A stretch of DNA of 64,000 nt from Sulfurospirillum arsenophilum NBRC 109478 (GTDB taxonomy: Bacteria > Campylobacterota > Campylobacteria > Campylobacterales > Sulfurospirillaceae). Below the pieces are notes generated by a model that did no database searches, was not told the DNA's origin, and saw only the letters and a list, made by a program, of their open reading frames with translations. Positions 24,661-35,737 of the stretch are shown here, piece by piece. The stretch is taken from positions 124,001 through 188,000 of the forward strand of contig NZ_BBQF01000003.1 in assembly GCF_000813345.1 (NCBI RefSeq), read 5' to 3'. The position numbers and the translations under genes were made by a program. Numbering within the stretch: position 1 is the stretch's first letter; the number at the start of each line of letters is the position of its first letter.

Positions 24661-25958
24661 TATTTACCTTTAGTAAAAAGCTTTGTGAAGAGTCTCTCTT
24701 CAATAATAGACATTTTAATCGCTGGAAGGACACCTTGTTTCTCATAGAACTCTAGGTATTCTTTTGGATTAGCACCTTGTTGCATTGCTTCAAAGTAGAT
24801 CATCTGAAGGACTTCTTGGTCACTGACATTGATGGTCTCTTGTTTAGCCAATTCATCAACGATAAAAGTTAGTTTAACACTTTTTTCAGACTCTGCTCTA
24901 AATTCTTCTCTTTTTTCTTTAATTTTTTCAGGATTTCCCGCATATTCTTTGATTTCGTCTTCGCTAAGCTTGCCAAAAACGCTTCTCATTTGAAGGTCAA
25001 TCTCTTGGTCGACAATGTTTTCAGGAAGATCAAATACAATTTTTTCTAAAACGTTTTCAACAAATTTAGGCTTAACTTCGTCATTGAAAAGTTTTGCTAA
25101 TTTTTCATTGCGAATTTCGTCTTCAATTTGACCTTCAAGAACTTCTAGTGTTGGATTCTCAACACCTGGAAGAAGTTTTTTAATCATCTCTTCGCTAGGA
25201 GTTTCAGGGATATCTTTAACTTTAATCTCTTTAAGGGTTACTTTAAATGTGGTTGGTTTTCCTGCAAGGTCTTTGTTTCCGTAAGTCTCTGGGAACGTTA
25301 CAGCAATCTCTTTAGCTTTGCTACTTACTTTTAGACCAATGATGCCATCTTCAAAACCTGGAATGAAAGAGTTGCTTCCAATTTCAAGTGTATAGCCTTC
25401 TGCTTTACCGCCTTCAAATGCTACACCATCTATAAAGCCTTCAAAATCAATCACAACGAAGTCGCCTGATTTAACAGCACGTTTCTCTTCAACCGTTTTA
25501 AGATCAGCAACCAGTTGAAGTGTTTTTTCAAGTCTCTCAGCGATCTCTTTTTTAGTGATTTTAGGAGCTTTGTATTCAGGTACGCACTCTTTGTAGCCTT
25601 CGATAATAATAGTTGGTTTGAATGAAAGTTTCATAACAAGATCTAACCCGCCATCTTTCTCTTCAAATTTTGAGAAGCTTGGCTCACCGACAACAAGGTC
25701 TGCTTTGATGTCAAGTTCAGCTAAAGCTTTTGTGTAAAGCTCTCTGAGTGCTTCTGTTTGTGCATCTTCTTTGAGTTGTTTGCCGTAGCGTGCTTTAACG
25801 ATATGTGCAGGAACCTTTCCTTTTCTAAAACCATCAACTTTCATATTTGAAGCAGCCGATGCAATCATCTTCTCTTCTTTTTTTTGTAAAAGCGCAGGTG
25901 AAATGGTTGCCTCAACTGCAGCATTAGCACTATTTGTACGGTTAACTTTAATTTGCAT
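24660..25958 (-). CDS. tig: Trigger factor (ribosome-bound chaperone/PPIase)
   Basis: The 432-residue protein has the ribosome-binding signature ([20 protein letters not shown]) in the N-terminal domain. An FKBP-type domain with [14 protein letters not shown] and [11 protein letters not shown] and a long helical C-terminal domain follow. It shelters nascent chains leaving the ribosome. It is divergent from folE, with a 128-bp promoter region between. It heads the tig-clpP-GGDEF-like-def series. Confidence 0.97.
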   Translation of the reverse strand: MQIKVNRTNSANAAVEATISPALLQKKEEKMIASAASNMKVDGFRKGKVPAHIVKARYGKQLKEDAQTEALRELYTKALAELDIKADLVVGEPSFSKFEEKDGGLDLVMKLSFKPTIIIEGYKECVPEYKAPKITKKEIAERLEKTLQLVADLKTVEEKRAVKSGDFVVIDFEGFIDGVAFEGGKAEGYTLEIGSNSFIPGFEDGIIGLKVSSKAKEIAVTFPETYGNKDLAGKPTTFKVTLKEIKVKDIPETPSEEMIKKLLPGVENPTLEVLEGQIEDEIRNEKLAKLFNDEVKPKFVENVLEKIVFDLPENIVDQEIDLQMRSVFGKLSEDEIKEYAGNPEKIKEKREEFRAESEKSVKLTFIVDELAKQETINVSDQEVLQMIYFEAMQQGANPKEYLEFYEKQGVLPAIKMSIIEERLFTKLFTKGK

Positions 25959-26086
25959 AAAATCCCTTTTCGATATAAAATTTTGCTCAAATATACCAAA
26001 AAATTGCTTTTAAGTCGCTTTTTATCCATTAAAAAGCAAAATAGAGATAAAATATTTCGTCTTAATTTTAACAGAAGTGAATCACA

Positions 26087-26662
26087 ATGCAACGAAGAGA
26101 AGAGTTTGAACAAGCCGTCAAAACAATGCTTGAAATTATTGGTGAAAATACCCAGCGTGAGGGGCTTTTAAAGACACCAACACGCGTTTTTAAAGCATAT
26201 GAACATATGACACAAGGGTATCATCAAAGTCCCAATGAGGTATTGGGTGAAGCACTTTTTGAGAGCGACAATAATCAAATGGTACTTATTAAAGATATAG
26301 AGTTTTATTCGATGTGTGAACATCACCTTCTACCGATTATTGGACGTGCTCATGTTGCGTACATTCCTAATGGAAAAGTCGTTGGACTTTCCAAAATTCC
26401 TCGTATGGTTGACATTTTTGCGCGCCGTCTTCAAATCCAAGAACAACTTACCGAACAAATTGCTAAAGCGATTGATGATGTTATTGCTCCCAAAGGAGTA
26501 GGTGTTGTCATCCAAGCACGTCATATGTGTATGGAAATGAGAGGGGTTGAAAAAACACACTCCAATACCACGACATCAGCACTTCGTGGACTCTTTCTCA
26601 AAGCAGATACGAGGAAAGAGTTTTTCGACATCATCAATGCACCGCAGGCTAATCGCTACTAA
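26087..26662 (+). CDS. folE: GTP cyclohydrolase I
   Basis: The 191-residue enzyme converts GTP to dihydroneopterin triphosphate, the first folate step. Zn ligands are visible as Cys77 and His80 (SMCEHHLLP) and Cys148 (RHMCMEMRG). SALRGLF closes the C-terminal part. Its stop overlaps the fliI start (TAATG), so a folate gene and a flagellar gene are coupled, as in C. jejuni. Confidence 0.96.
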   Translation: MQRREEFEQAVKTMLEIIGENTQREGLLKTPTRVFKAYEHMTQGYHQSPNEVLGEALFESDNNQMVLIKDIEFYSMCEHHLLPIIGRAHVAYIPNGKVVGLSKIPRMVDIFARRLQIQEQLTEQIAKAIDDVIAPKGVGVVIQARHMCMEMRGVEKTHSNTTTSALRGLFLKADTRKEFFDIINAPQANRY

Positions 26663-27966
26663 TGCCACTCGAGCGCCTCAAAAAACAACTTCACGGTAAA
26701 AGCCTCTCTCCCATGTTTGGCACCATCACCAAAATTAGCTCCACGACCATTGAGGCGTGTGGGCTAAGACCTAGTATTGGTGATATTGTTAAAATTGTTT
26801 CACTTGATGGGGCTAAAAGTGAGCTTGGCATGATCACCGAAGTGGATCGCAACTCCTTTTTTATCTCTCCTTTTGGTTTTATTGAAGGTTTTAAAACTGG
26901 TGATAAAGTCTTTATCAGTGAGCAAGGCATGATGATCCCTGTGGGCGAAGAGTTGCTTGGACGTGTGGTTGACCCGTTTATTCGCCCAAAAGATGGCAAA
27001 GGAACGGTAGGTGCAACGTCAATGGCACCTATCATGAAAGCGCCACTTGATCCGATGAAAAGAGGGCTAATTAACGAGCCATTTCGTGTCGGTGTCAAGA
27101 CCATTGATGGACTTTTGACGTGTGGCAAAGGTCAGAAAATGGGCATCTTTGCAGGAAGTGGTGTGGGTAAGTCCACACTGATGGGCATGATCGTTAAAGG
27201 TGCAGAAGCCTCCATCAAAGTCGTTGCACTCATAGGGGAACGTGGACGTGAGGTCCCTGAGTTTATTGAAAAAAACTTGGGTGGTAACCTTGACAATACT
27301 GTCATTGTGGTAGCGACCAGCGATGATTCGCCTTTGATGCGAAAATACGGTGCTTTTAGTGCAATGAGCATTGCAGAGTACTTTAAAGACCAAGGACGAG
27401 ATGTTCTGTTTATGATGGACTCCGTTACACGTTTTGCGATGGCACAACGTGAAATTGGTTTGGCTTTGGGTGAGCCACCAACCTCTAAAGGCTATCCGCC
27501 ATCCGTTTTGGCACTTTTGCCTCAACTCATGGAGCGGGCAGGAAAAGAAGAGGGTAAAGGCTCGATTACAGCGTTCTTTACTGTTTTGGTTGAGGGTGAT
27601 GATCTTAGTGATCCAATTGCCGATCAATCCAGAAGTATTTTGGATGGTCACATTGTTCTCAGTCGTGAGCTCACCGACTATGGTATTTACCCGCCGATTA
27701 GCATTCAAAACAGTGCTTCAAGGGTTATGGGCGATGTCATCGATGGTGAGCATAAAAAAGCGGCGATGCGCTTTAAGCGCCTTAACTCCATTTTGAAAGA
27801 GAACGAGGTTCTCATTCGTATTGGTGCGTATGAAAAAGGCAACGATAAAGAGTTAGATATCGCAATTAGCAAAAAAGAGAAGATGAATGGCTTCTTACAG
27901 CAAGATCCTGAAGAAGTTTTTGAGTTTGAAGCAACGGTTGCTGAGTTAAAACAGATCATTGCCTAA
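26662..27966 (+). CDS. fliI: Flagellum-specific type III export ATPase
   Basis: The 434-residue F1-beta-like ATPase energises flagellar protein export at the membrane base. Visible motifs are Walker A GIFAGSGVGKSTLM, ALIGERGREVPEF, Walker B DVLFMMDSVTRFAMAQRE and PPTSKGYPPSV. It indicates a flagellated organism, in agreement with the cheY and chemoreceptor genes elsewhere in the window. Confidence 0.96.
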   Translation: MPLERLKKQLHGKSLSPMFGTITKISSTTIEACGLRPSIGDIVKIVSLDGAKSELGMITEVDRNSFFISPFGFIEGFKTGDKVFISEQGMMIPVGEELLGRVVDPFIRPKDGKGTVGATSMAPIMKAPLDPMKRGLINEPFRVGVKTIDGLLTCGKGQKMGIFAGSGVGKSTLMGMIVKGAEASIKVVALIGERGREVPEFIEKNLGGNLDNTVIVVATSDDSPLMRKYGAFSAMSIAEYFKDQGRDVLFMMDSVTRFAMAQREIGLALGEPPTSKGYPPSVLALLPQLMERAGKEEGKGSITAFFTVLVEGDDLSDPIADQSRSILDGHIVLSRELTDYGIYPPISIQNSASRVMGDVIDGEHKKAAMRFKRLNSILKENEVLIRIGAYEKGNDKELDIAISKKEKMNGFLQQDPEEVFEFEATVAELKQIIA

Positions 27967-28016
27967 ATTTTTTTAGTATTTTTTAATATAGAAAGTAATA
28001 GTATTCAAAAATTAAT

Positions 28017-29248
<1,232 letters not shown>

Positions 29249-29251
29249 GCG

Positions 29252-29354
29252 AGTTCTTACAGAACTCTAAACACGCTTTTAAAGCAAAGCTCTAAAAGCT
29301 ACGTTAACACTGGGTTCTCTTTGGCAGAGAGCCCGCGCACCTTTGGTGCTTTTA
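29252..29354 (-). repeat. Dispersed intergenic repeat, copy 2 (inverted)
   Basis: The reverse complement of this stretch matches 5432-5520, including TAAAAGCACCAAAGGTGCG, the 16-bp identical core with GTTAAC, and TTTAGAGCTTTGCTTTAAA. It fills the space between nifS and nifU and is followed at once by a TTACATGTAA palindrome (29358). Confidence 0.75.
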
Positions 29355-29381
29355 TTTTTACATGTAAAAAAGGATAAAAAA

Positions 29382-30371
29382 ATGGCAAAAAATAGTTTAA
29401 TTGGCGGCTCCATCTGGGAGGAATACAGCCAAAAAGTACAAGATTTGATGAATAACCCACAAAATATGGGACAATTAACCGAAGAAGATGCAAAAGCAAT
29501 GGGCGGAAAGCTTGTCATTGCAGATTTTGGTGCAGAGAGCTGTGGCGACGCGGTCAGACTTTATTGGATCGTTGATGAAGCAACTGAAATCATCAAAGCG
29601 GCAAAATTTAAAAGTTTTGGTTGTGGTACAGCCATCGCAAGTTCTGACACGATGGCAGAACTTTGTATCGGTAAGACAGTTTCTGAAGCGGTTAAAATCA
29701 CCAATATTGATGTTGAAAAAGCAATGCGCGATACTCCAGACATTCCTGCGGTTCCACCTCAAAAAATGCACTGTTCTGTTATGGCGTACGATGTTATCAA
29801 AGCTGCTGCTGCTTCGTATAAAGGCGTTGATGCCGCAAGTTTTGAAGATGACATCATCGTATGTGAATGTGCGCGTGTTAGCCTTGGAACGATTAGAGAA
29901 GTCATTAAAATTAACGACCTTAAAACCGTTGAAGACATTACGAATTACACCAAAGCAGGTGCATTTTGTAAATCCTGTATTAAACCAGGTGGTCATGAAG
30001 CACGTGAATACTACCTTGTTGACATTCTAAGAGATACCAGAGCTGAGATGGAACATGACCATTTGCTCGCTATTTCCAATTCAAAAATTGATGGCACTAG
30101 CACGGTAAGTTTTGAAGAGTTGACCGTTGTTAAAAAACTAAAAGAGATCGAAGCGATCATCGATGAAAACATCCGTCCAATGCTCGTTATGGATGGCGGT
30201 AACCTTGAAATTCTTGATATCAAAGATGGAAGTGATGGCGCAATCGACGTTTACATCCGTTATCTTGGTGCATGCAGTGGTTGTGCAAGTAGCTCTACAG
30301 GCACACTTTATGCGATTGAAGCTGTCTTACAAGAGAAATTAAGTAAAAATATACGAATATTACCTGTCTGA
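29382..30371 (+). CDS. nifU: Fe-S cluster scaffold protein, full-length NifU
   Basis: The 329-residue protein has three parts. The IscU-like scaffold (~1-130) has cysteines in AESCGDAV, FGCGTA and MHCSVMA. The central [2Fe-2S] BFD-like domain (~150-205) has VCECARVS and FCKSCIKPGG. The C-terminal Nfu domain has the CSGCASS motif. It receives sulfur from NifS and passes on clusters. ATG 29382 follows AAGGATAAAA; a longer frame from 29343 runs through the palindrome and lacks a ribosome site. Confidence 0.96.
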   Translation: MAKNSLIGGSIWEEYSQKVQDLMNNPQNMGQLTEEDAKAMGGKLVIADFGAESCGDAVRLYWIVDEATEIIKAAKFKSFGCGTAIASSDTMAELCIGKTVSEAVKITNIDVEKAMRDTPDIPAVPPQKMHCSVMAYDVIKAAAASYKGVDAASFEDDIIVCECARVSLGTIREVIKINDLKTVEDITNYTKAGAFCKSCIKPGGHEAREYYLVDILRDTRAEMEHDHLLAISNSKIDGTSTVSFEELTVVKKLKEIEAIIDENIRPMLVMDGGNLEILDIKDGSDGAIDVYIRYLGACSGCASSSTGTLYAIEAVLQEKLSKNIRILPV

Positions 30372-30377
30372 AAAGAC

Positions 30378-30407
30378 TTCAGAGGAGTGCTTTCGCACTT
30401 CTCTGAA
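30378..30407 (+). terminator. Terminator after nifU
   Basis: TTCAGAGGAGTGC pairs with GCACTTCTCTGAA (one G-U) around TTTC and is followed by ATTTCTT. Confidence 0.75.
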
Positions 30408-30434
30408 ATTTCTTACATGTAATAAGGAAAAGAT

Positions 30435-30656
30435 GTGGCAAAAGTCGAATTTTTGGGACCCCTTGGACGTCCTAGCATTGAAGTGGATATTGCAAATTTA
30501 AACGAACTCAAAACCTTTTTTAAAGAGGACAAAGAACTTCAAGACTGGCTTGCTATCTGCGCAGTTGCTGTGAACGATACGCTCGTTTGCGACCTAAATA
30601 TACCACTCTCCAAAGAGGATAAAATCTCACTTTTACCCCCAGTTTGCGGAGGTTGA
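30435..30656 (+). CDS. moaD: Molybdopterin synthase sulfur carrier subunit
   Basis: The 73-residue ubiquitin-like protein ends in the required Gly-Gly (PVCGG), which carries the thiocarboxylate that sulfurates precursor Z. It begins with GTG at 30435 behind AAGGAAAA; the ATG two bases earlier is out of frame. It heads moaD-moaE-moeA, which supplies cofactor for molybdoenzymes such as the island oxidoreductase. Confidence 0.9.
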   Translation: MAKVEFLGPLGRPSIEVDIANLNELKTFFKEDKELQDWLAICAVAVNDTLVCDLNIPLSKEDKISLLPPVCGG

Positions 30657-30659
30657 TTC

Positions 30660-31106
30660 ATGCTTGAACTTCATGATGGACCTTTACATGTAAACACGAT
30701 TTTAGCTTCGTGGTACGACCACGTTTGCGATAAAAATTATGGTGCATTTATCCCTTTTGTAGGCATCGTCAGAGATGAAGATGGTATCGAAGGGCTTAGT
30801 TTTGACATTTACGAGCCTATTTTAAATAACTGGTTTAACGTGTGGCAAGAAAAAGCCAGAGAGCAAAACGCTTACCTTCTTATGGCGCACTCTCGTGGTG
30901 ATGTACCTAACCATACTTCAAGCTACATTGCCGCTGTTGTCTCTCCGAAACGTAAAGTTGCCCTTAAAATGATTAACGATTTTGTCGAAGATTTTAAAGC
31001 CAATGCTCCTATTTGGAAATATGATTTGGTAGAAGGCAAACGCGTGTATGCCAAAGAGCGCTCGCATGTTCTCAGTGGCTCTGGACTCTTAAAGGCGGAT
31101 GCATGA
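30660..31106 (+). CDS. moaE: Molybdopterin synthase catalytic subunit
   Basis: The 148-residue protein has the MoaE pattern: GAFIPFVGIVRDE near the N-terminus, LSFDIYEP, AHSRGDVPN and the C-terminal APIWKYDLVEGKRVYA with the active-site lysines. It forms the heterotetramer with MoaD. It starts 3 bp after moaD and overlaps moeA by 4 bases. One TTACATGTAA copy lies in the coding region (30684), read as LHV. Confidence 0.94.
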   Translation: MLELHDGPLHVNTILASWYDHVCDKNYGAFIPFVGIVRDEDGIEGLSFDIYEPILNNWFNVWQEKAREQNAYLLMAHSRGDVPNHTSSYIAAVVSPKRKVALKMINDFVEDFKANAPIWKYDLVEGKRVYAKERSHVLSGSGLLKADA

Positions 31107-32317
31107 GTAAGACATTCCTACCGTTTGATGAAACACTAGAAGCGCTTGAAAACTCCATAAAAACAGAAATGGGCATTGAAAATATTTTCATAGGTGACGC
31201 GCTTGGTCGCTTTCTTGCCGTTGATGTTGTAGCACAAGAAGACAATCCAACGCATGCAACTTCTTCGATGGATGGTTATGCCATTCGTTGTGAAGACCAA
31301 CAACTAGGTTCACTGATCATCAGCGATTTTATTCCTGCGGGAACTGAAACGCATGGTGTCGTGCATAAAGGTGAGTGTGTCAAAACCTTTACGGGCACAT
31401 TAATGAGCGAAGGCAGCGATACGCTGATTCCCATTGAAAATGTCGAAGTTAAAGAGGGAAAAATTCACATCACTTCCGCGGTATCCAAAGGCTTTGCGGT
31501 TCGCCCTGTGGGTGAGAACTACAAAGCGGGTGAAGTGCTCATCAAAAAAGGCACGAAGATTGGTTTTGCTGAGATTGGTGTGATGGCAGAAGTGAGTATG
31601 GTTCAAGTTGAAGTGTTTATGAAGCCTCGCATCGCCATTCTCTCAACCGGTAATGAAATCTTGGACTTCGGCGAGCCAAAAACGTCTTATGCACAAATTC
31701 GAAGTTCAAATCACGTCACCGTTGAAGCGATTTTACGCCAACTAGGCTGTGAGTGTATGCGTTTTAAACTCATTCGAGACGATCGTGATTTGATCGAGCA
31801 ACAACTCAGACAAGCGTTGATGTGGAGTGACATCGTCATTACCACGGGCGGTGGAAGTGTTGGAGACTTTGACTTTCTACAGAGTATTCTAACCGACATG
31901 AAAATCGAAAATATCATCGACGGTTCATACATGAAACCAGGTCGTCACATTCGTGTGGTCAAATCGGGTCACAAATACATCTACGCTCTCCCAGGCTTCC
32001 CGTACAGTGCTTCGGTTTGTACCTTTTTATTTATAGCCCCACTGCTTCGCAAAATGCGCGCGCAAACGTTTGCCTTGCCAACGATTAAAGCTTACATGGG
32101 CGAGCTCTATAAAAAACGTTCCAAATTTGTGGAATTTACAGCGTGCAATCTTCGATTTATTGAGGGGCAGCTTGTTGTTGATTTAGAAGGCAAAAAAGAG
32201 GGCAGTAGTGCCATCCTCAATAACCTCTTAGAAAATCCCGTTCTTTTACGCGTTGAAAAAGATGTCCAAAAAATTGAAAAAGGCGAGATGGTTGACGTGG
32301 TATTGCTGGACTTGTAA
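31103..32317 (+). CDS. moeA: Molybdopterin molybdenumtransferase
   Basis: The 404-residue enzyme inserts molybdenum into adenylated molybdopterin. Landmarks are ATSSMDGYAIR, FTGTLMSEGSDTLIPIENV, ILSTGNEI, ITTGGGSVGDFDF, MKPGRHI and ALPGFPYSA. The start overlaps moaE as ATGA. Confidence 0.95.
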   Translation: MSKTFLPFDETLEALENSIKTEMGIENIFIGDALGRFLAVDVVAQEDNPTHATSSMDGYAIRCEDQQLGSLIISDFIPAGTETHGVVHKGECVKTFTGTLMSEGSDTLIPIENVEVKEGKIHITSAVSKGFAVRPVGENYKAGEVLIKKGTKIGFAEIGVMAEVSMVQVEVFMKPRIAILSTGNEILDFGEPKTSYAQIRSSNHVTVEAILRQLGCECMRFKLIRDDRDLIEQQLRQALMWSDIVITTGGGSVGDFDFLQSILTDMKIENIIDGSYMKPGRHIRVVKSGHKYIYALPGFPYSASVCTFLFIAPLLRKMRAQTFALPTIKAYMGELYKKRSKFVEFTACNLRFIEGQLVVDLEGKKEGSSAILNNLLENPVLLRVEKDVQKIEKGEMVDVVLLDL

Positions 32318-32394
32318 AAGTTTGGCAATACCCAAAAAACTTCGTTTTAGTCTTTACATGTAAACAACATAACCTCTATTTTTGAAAGGTTTTT

Positions 32395-32601
32395 ATGGAT
32401 AACACACTGTTCGATAAAACCATCACATGCCCTTACTGTTGGGAGAACTTTTCTATTTTCATTGAACCTAGTAGTGAAGTGGGAGAGAGTTATATTGAGG
32501 ATTGTTACGTCTGCTGTCGCCCCATCGAAATTTACGTTGCATCGAAACATGACGACTTTATAGATATTCGAGTTAGCCGTATAGAGGGGAATGAGTTTTA
32601 G
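32395..32601 (+). CDS. CPXCG-motif cysteine-rich protein
   Basis: The 68-residue cytoplasmic protein carries two cysteine groups (TCPYCWENF and CYVCCRPI) that probably bind one Zn, as in the small CPXCG family of unknown function. The ATG follows GAAAGG. It is flanked by TTACATGTAA copies on both sides (32354 and 32617). Confidence 0.8.
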   Translation: MDNTLFDKTITCPYCWENFSIFIEPSSEVGESYIEDCYVCCRPIEIYVASKHDDFIDIRVSRIEGNEF

Positions 32602-32680
32602 AGGCTTGTTTTTTCTTTACATGTAAAAATTTTTATATCATAGTAATCTTTTGCATCAATAATTTTTGTAAGGATAAGTA

Positions 32681-33085
32681 ATGGAAATTAATTCAATTTT
32701 ACCAATTTTTACTTTAGTACTAGGATCATATTTGACTTATTATTTTGCTAATAAATCAAAAAGAGAAGAAGCTGTTTTAAAATATAAAGAAGAAAAATAC
32801 GTTAATTTACTTGTGTTATTGCGAGGATTTGTTGGTTCATCAGCAAACGCTGAAACAAAGCGTAAGTTTTTTGAAGAGCAGTACAAATCATGGATTTATA
32901 GTTCTGATGATGTTGTAAGGGCAATTAATGCTATGGTTAAATTAGTTATTGATTCAAAAGGAAAAGATCCTGATCCTGCAAAAGGTAGAGAGGTTATTGG
33001 AAATATTGTGCTAGCAATGAGAAAAGATTTAAAGGGAAAAACAAATTTAAATTTCTCTGATTTTGTTTACACAGATGTTTTGTAA
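32681..33085 (+). CDS. Membrane-anchored protein of unknown function
   Basis: The 134-residue protein has one N-terminal membrane helix (about residues 5-24) followed by a charged, mostly helical domain (KSKREEAVLKYKEEKYVN, then VVRAINAMVKLVIDSKG). I recognise no family. It is more AT-rich than its neighbours and may be a recent acquisition. The ATG follows AAGGATAAGTA. Confidence 0.6.
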   Translation: MEINSILPIFTLVLGSYLTYYFANKSKREEAVLKYKEEKYVNLLVLLRGFVGSSANAETKRKFFEEQYKSWIYSSDDVVRAINAMVKLVIDSKGKDPDPAKGREVIGNIVLAMRKDLKGKTNLNFSDFVYTDVL

Positions 33086-33124
33086 CCATTGTAAAATATA
33101 CTTTTTAATAGAAAACCTAATTTT

Positions 33125-33148
33125 AGGGCTATTGATCAAAATAGCCCT
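33125..33148. terminator. Bidirectional hairpin at the end of the DASS gene
   Basis: AGGGCTATT and AATAGCCCT pair around GATCAA. The hairpin overlaps the transporter stop codon and lies between convergent genes. Confidence 0.7.
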
Positions 33149-34563
33149 ATCCAACTCCAATACGTGTAGACCATAATCGTACAAAAAACTGCTCCAAATA
33201 GACTCATGATCGCACCCACTTTAATCAACTCACTTGAGGTGATCTCTTCCGTTGCAAGACCGATGATGTTCGGGAGATTGGAGACGGGGAGTAGGTATTG
33301 GTGAAGCATATTCATACTGACTAAAATGACAAATGCTGTGACTTGCATACCTGCATTGGCAGGAAGGGCGGCAACGGCGATGGCATGGGCGATGACTACA
33401 GGTGTTAATGCCGTTGTTTTGGGACCTGCTCCTGTGAATAAGACTTGAAGTGCAAGCATTAGCCAGATGAAAATGACGACTTGTAGTTTGACATCAAGAC
33501 TAAGTAATGGATGAAAAAACGTACTCGCAAGCCACGCGGCGGCGCCTGTTTTAACGAGCAATGAACCCATAGACAAACCAGCCCCATACACGATAAAAAC
33601 ATTCCAAGGAACTTTTTTCTCAGCTTCTTTCCATGTCATGACTTGCGTAGGAACGGGGGCTATCATCGCAGCAACGGCAAGTAGGGCAACGAGCGTGGTA
33701 TCAAGACCGTGAAGTTTATCGGTTGCCCATAAAAGAAGCGTCGTGATGAAAATGACAAACGTATAAATCTCTTTTGAGCTCATTTTCCCCATAGCATTTA
33801 ACTGTTTTTGCATGACATCTTGACCTGCTGAGATGTCTTTGATGTCGGGTGGAAACATCTTAATAATCATATACGTTGCGATTAAGCCCATAAGTAGGGC
33901 TGGTGGCATGCCGATTTTAAACCACTCCATCCAGCCTACGGTTACTCCTGTTGCATTTTTGATAAGACTAACAGAAATTGGATTGGCGGCGTGAGAGGTC
34001 ATAATGCCCATGCAGTACATCGTTCCTGCCACGGTAACAATATAAATCAAGCCTTTGACTAGTGTACTTTGCCCTTTTTCGGCACCAAACGCTAAACCCA
34101 TTGAGGTGATAATCGGTATAACCAAAAGCGTTTTAGCCGCAAGAGAAGGAATGAAAAAGGTCATAAGAAGTGTGACTAAGGAGATCGCCCAGTATAAATT
34201 GATGGCGGATTTTCCGATCTTGCTTACAATGATGAGCGCAAGCCTTTTGGAAAGCCCAGTGTCACCCATACAGGCTGCCATAATCATACCAAGAACGACA
34301 ATCCAAACGCCCGTTGAAGAATACCCAATCAGTGCTTCACCAATTTTTCCTGCACCAAAGAGAACCAAAAAAGCAATGATTAAAAAACCACTCTGGGCAT
34401 CATCCAGAGCTTGAGTGATCCACACAATGATGGCAAAGATGCCAACCCCAAGCGCTACTTTTCCTTTGAAATTGAGTCCCGCCATTTCGGGTGTAAGATA
34501 AATCATGGAAAGCATGGCGATTAAAGCCAAAACAATAAAAATAATCTTCTTGGTGTTAAACAT
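33136..34563 (-). CDS. DASS (SLC13)-family anion symporter
   Basis: The 475-residue integral membrane protein has about 12 hydrophobic segments. Conserved loops include SHAANPISVSLIKNATG in the first half and TGAGPKTTALTPVV and PVSNLPNIIGLA in the second, matching the repeated Ser-Asn-x substrate/Na+ motifs of di/tricarboxylate and anion symporters (CitT/DASS). It likely imports or exchanges a dicarboxylate such as succinate, malate or fumarate, or sulfate; the substrate is undetermined. It is monocistronic. Confidence 0.85.
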   Translation of the reverse strand: MFNTKKIIFIVLALIAMLSMIYLTPEMAGLNFKGKVALGVGIFAIIVWITQALDDAQSGFLIIAFLVLFGAGKIGEALIGYSSTGVWIVVLGMIMAACMGDTGLSKRLALIIVSKIGKSAINLYWAISLVTLLMTFFIPSLAAKTLLVIPIITSMGLAFGAEKGQSTLVKGLIYIVTVAGTMYCMGIMTSHAANPISVSLIKNATGVTVGWMEWFKIGMPPALLMGLIATYMIIKMFPPDIKDISAGQDVMQKQLNAMGKMSSKEIYTFVIFITTLLLWATDKLHGLDTTLVALLAVAAMIAPVPTQVMTWKEAEKKVPWNVFIVYGAGLSMGSLLVKTGAAAWLASTFFHPLLSLDVKLQVVIFIWLMLALQVLFTGAGPKTTALTPVVIAHAIAVAALPANAGMQVTAFVILVSMNMLHQYLLPVSNLPNIIGLATEEITSSELIKVGAIMSLFGAVFCTIMVYTYWSWIGLF

Positions 34564-34700
34564 ATCAACTCCTGTGTGCGCCCTAGATATTCAGTTGCAG
34601 GAAAATGTCACATACAAAATGTGATGTTGAAGTAGAATAAGATAAGAAACCTTAAATTTAATGTAAAAAGAGGTTTGAGTGAAACTTTGAATTAAGTAGA

Positions 34701-34731
34701 TTTACATGTAAGGACAATCCTTACATGTAAA
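34701..34731. terminator. Second copy of the paired TTTACATGTAAGGA hairpin
   Basis: TTTACATGTAAGGA (34701-34714) and TCCTTACATGTAAA (34718-34731) pair perfectly around CAA. The stem is identical to that at 603-633. It lies just after the SDR stop (34741), so it probably ends that transcript. Confidence 0.65.
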
Positions 34732-34740
34732 CGTCAATCA

Positions 34741-35646
34741 TTAACTGAAATCATATTTTATTTTTGTTAGATCTTCAGATATTGCCCACAATTTTTCATG
34801 TTCAGCTGTATTTCTTGCACGACATGGTAAGCGTTTTATTTTTGGTGATCCTTTGAGTTGTAAGCACCCTTTTGGGCCATAGAACGTACCACTTGAAACA
34901 TCGTCTACACAAGCGAGCAGGGTTGGTAATGCTCCTTTTTCTGCTTCTTGACCAAGGAGTTTAACGAATATCTTTGAGGGCTTTGAATATCTTTGTAAGT
35001 TTGTTATAGATGCACCAGGGTGAGCTGCTACACATGTTAACCACGGTGCTTTTTTCCCTAGCTCAAGCATGAAATCAAGATTGGCGAGTTTGGACTGTCC
35101 GTATGCTTGCATTGGGTTATAACTCAGGTTACTTTGAAGGTCATTGAAATTGATTTTACCCCAAAATGCTACTAAACTAGAGACAACCACAACACGCGGT
35201 TTTTGACTTCTTTTCAACGCAGGCAATAATAGTCCCGTCAAGGCAAAGTGCCCTAAATGGTTGGTGGCAAATTGAAGCTCAAAACCTTTCGTGGTTACTT
35301 CTCTCTTTGGTGGTGCCATTACTCCTGCATTATTAACGAGAATGTCTAAGGGCTTATTTAATGCCAAAAATCTATTGGCAAAGTTGGCAATAGACTCTTG
35401 ATCGGCTAAATCAAGTATTTCTAGTTTAAATAGACCGCTTGATGCTGATTTTTGTAGTTTTTCTAACGCTGCTTGCCCCTTTACTTTATCTCTGCATGCA
35501 ATGATAACCTCGGCTCCTGCTTCACCTAATGCCAAAGCTGTATAAAATCCAAGTCCACTATTGCCACCTGTAACAATGATAGTTTTCCCCTTTAAATCGC
35601 CGATGTCTTCTAGTCCCCATGCCTTTTGGCAACATTTACAACCCAT
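34741..35646 (-). CDS. Short-chain dehydrogenase/reductase under ArsR-type control
   Basis: The 301-residue NAD(P)-dependent oxidoreductase has the cofactor motif TGGNSGLG, the NNAG motif (LVNNAGV) and the catalytic Tyr-Lys in YGQSKLAN with the Ser in VVSSLVAF. It resembles the WW-domain-oxidoreductase/retinol-dehydrogenase-like SDRs. A Cys-rich N-terminal tail (MGCKCCQKAW) is unusual and might bind metal. The upstream operator is also found in front of the ArsR-type regulator, implying coregulation. The substrate is unknown. Confidence 0.85.
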   Translation of the reverse strand: MGCKCCQKAWGLEDIGDLKGKTIIVTGGNSGLGFYTALALGEAGAEVIIACRDKVKGQAALEKLQKSASSGLFKLEILDLADQESIANFANRFLALNKPLDILVNNAGVMAPPKREVTTKGFELQFATNHLGHFALTGLLLPALKRSQKPRVVVVSSLVAFWGKINFNDLQSNLSYNPMQAYGQSKLANLDFMLELGKKAPWLTCVAAHPGASITNLQRYSKPSKIFVKLLGQEAEKGALPTLLACVDDVSSGTFYGPKGCLQLKGSPKIKRLPCRARNTAEHEKLWAISEDLTKIKYDFS

Positions 35647-35670
35647 AATAAAACTCCTTTGATTTTAAAT

Positions 35671-35686
35671 TTCGATAACTATCGAA
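35671..35686. promoter_or_regulatory. ArsR-type operator, copy in front of the SDR gene
   Basis: TTCGATAACTATCGAA is a perfect 7-2-7 palindrome 24 bp upstream of the SDR start. It shares both half-sites with 36038-36053. Confidence 0.7.
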
Positions 35687-35737
35687 TTATAAAGATATAC
35701 GAAAGACATTAAACCCACTATACAAAAGACATTGGGT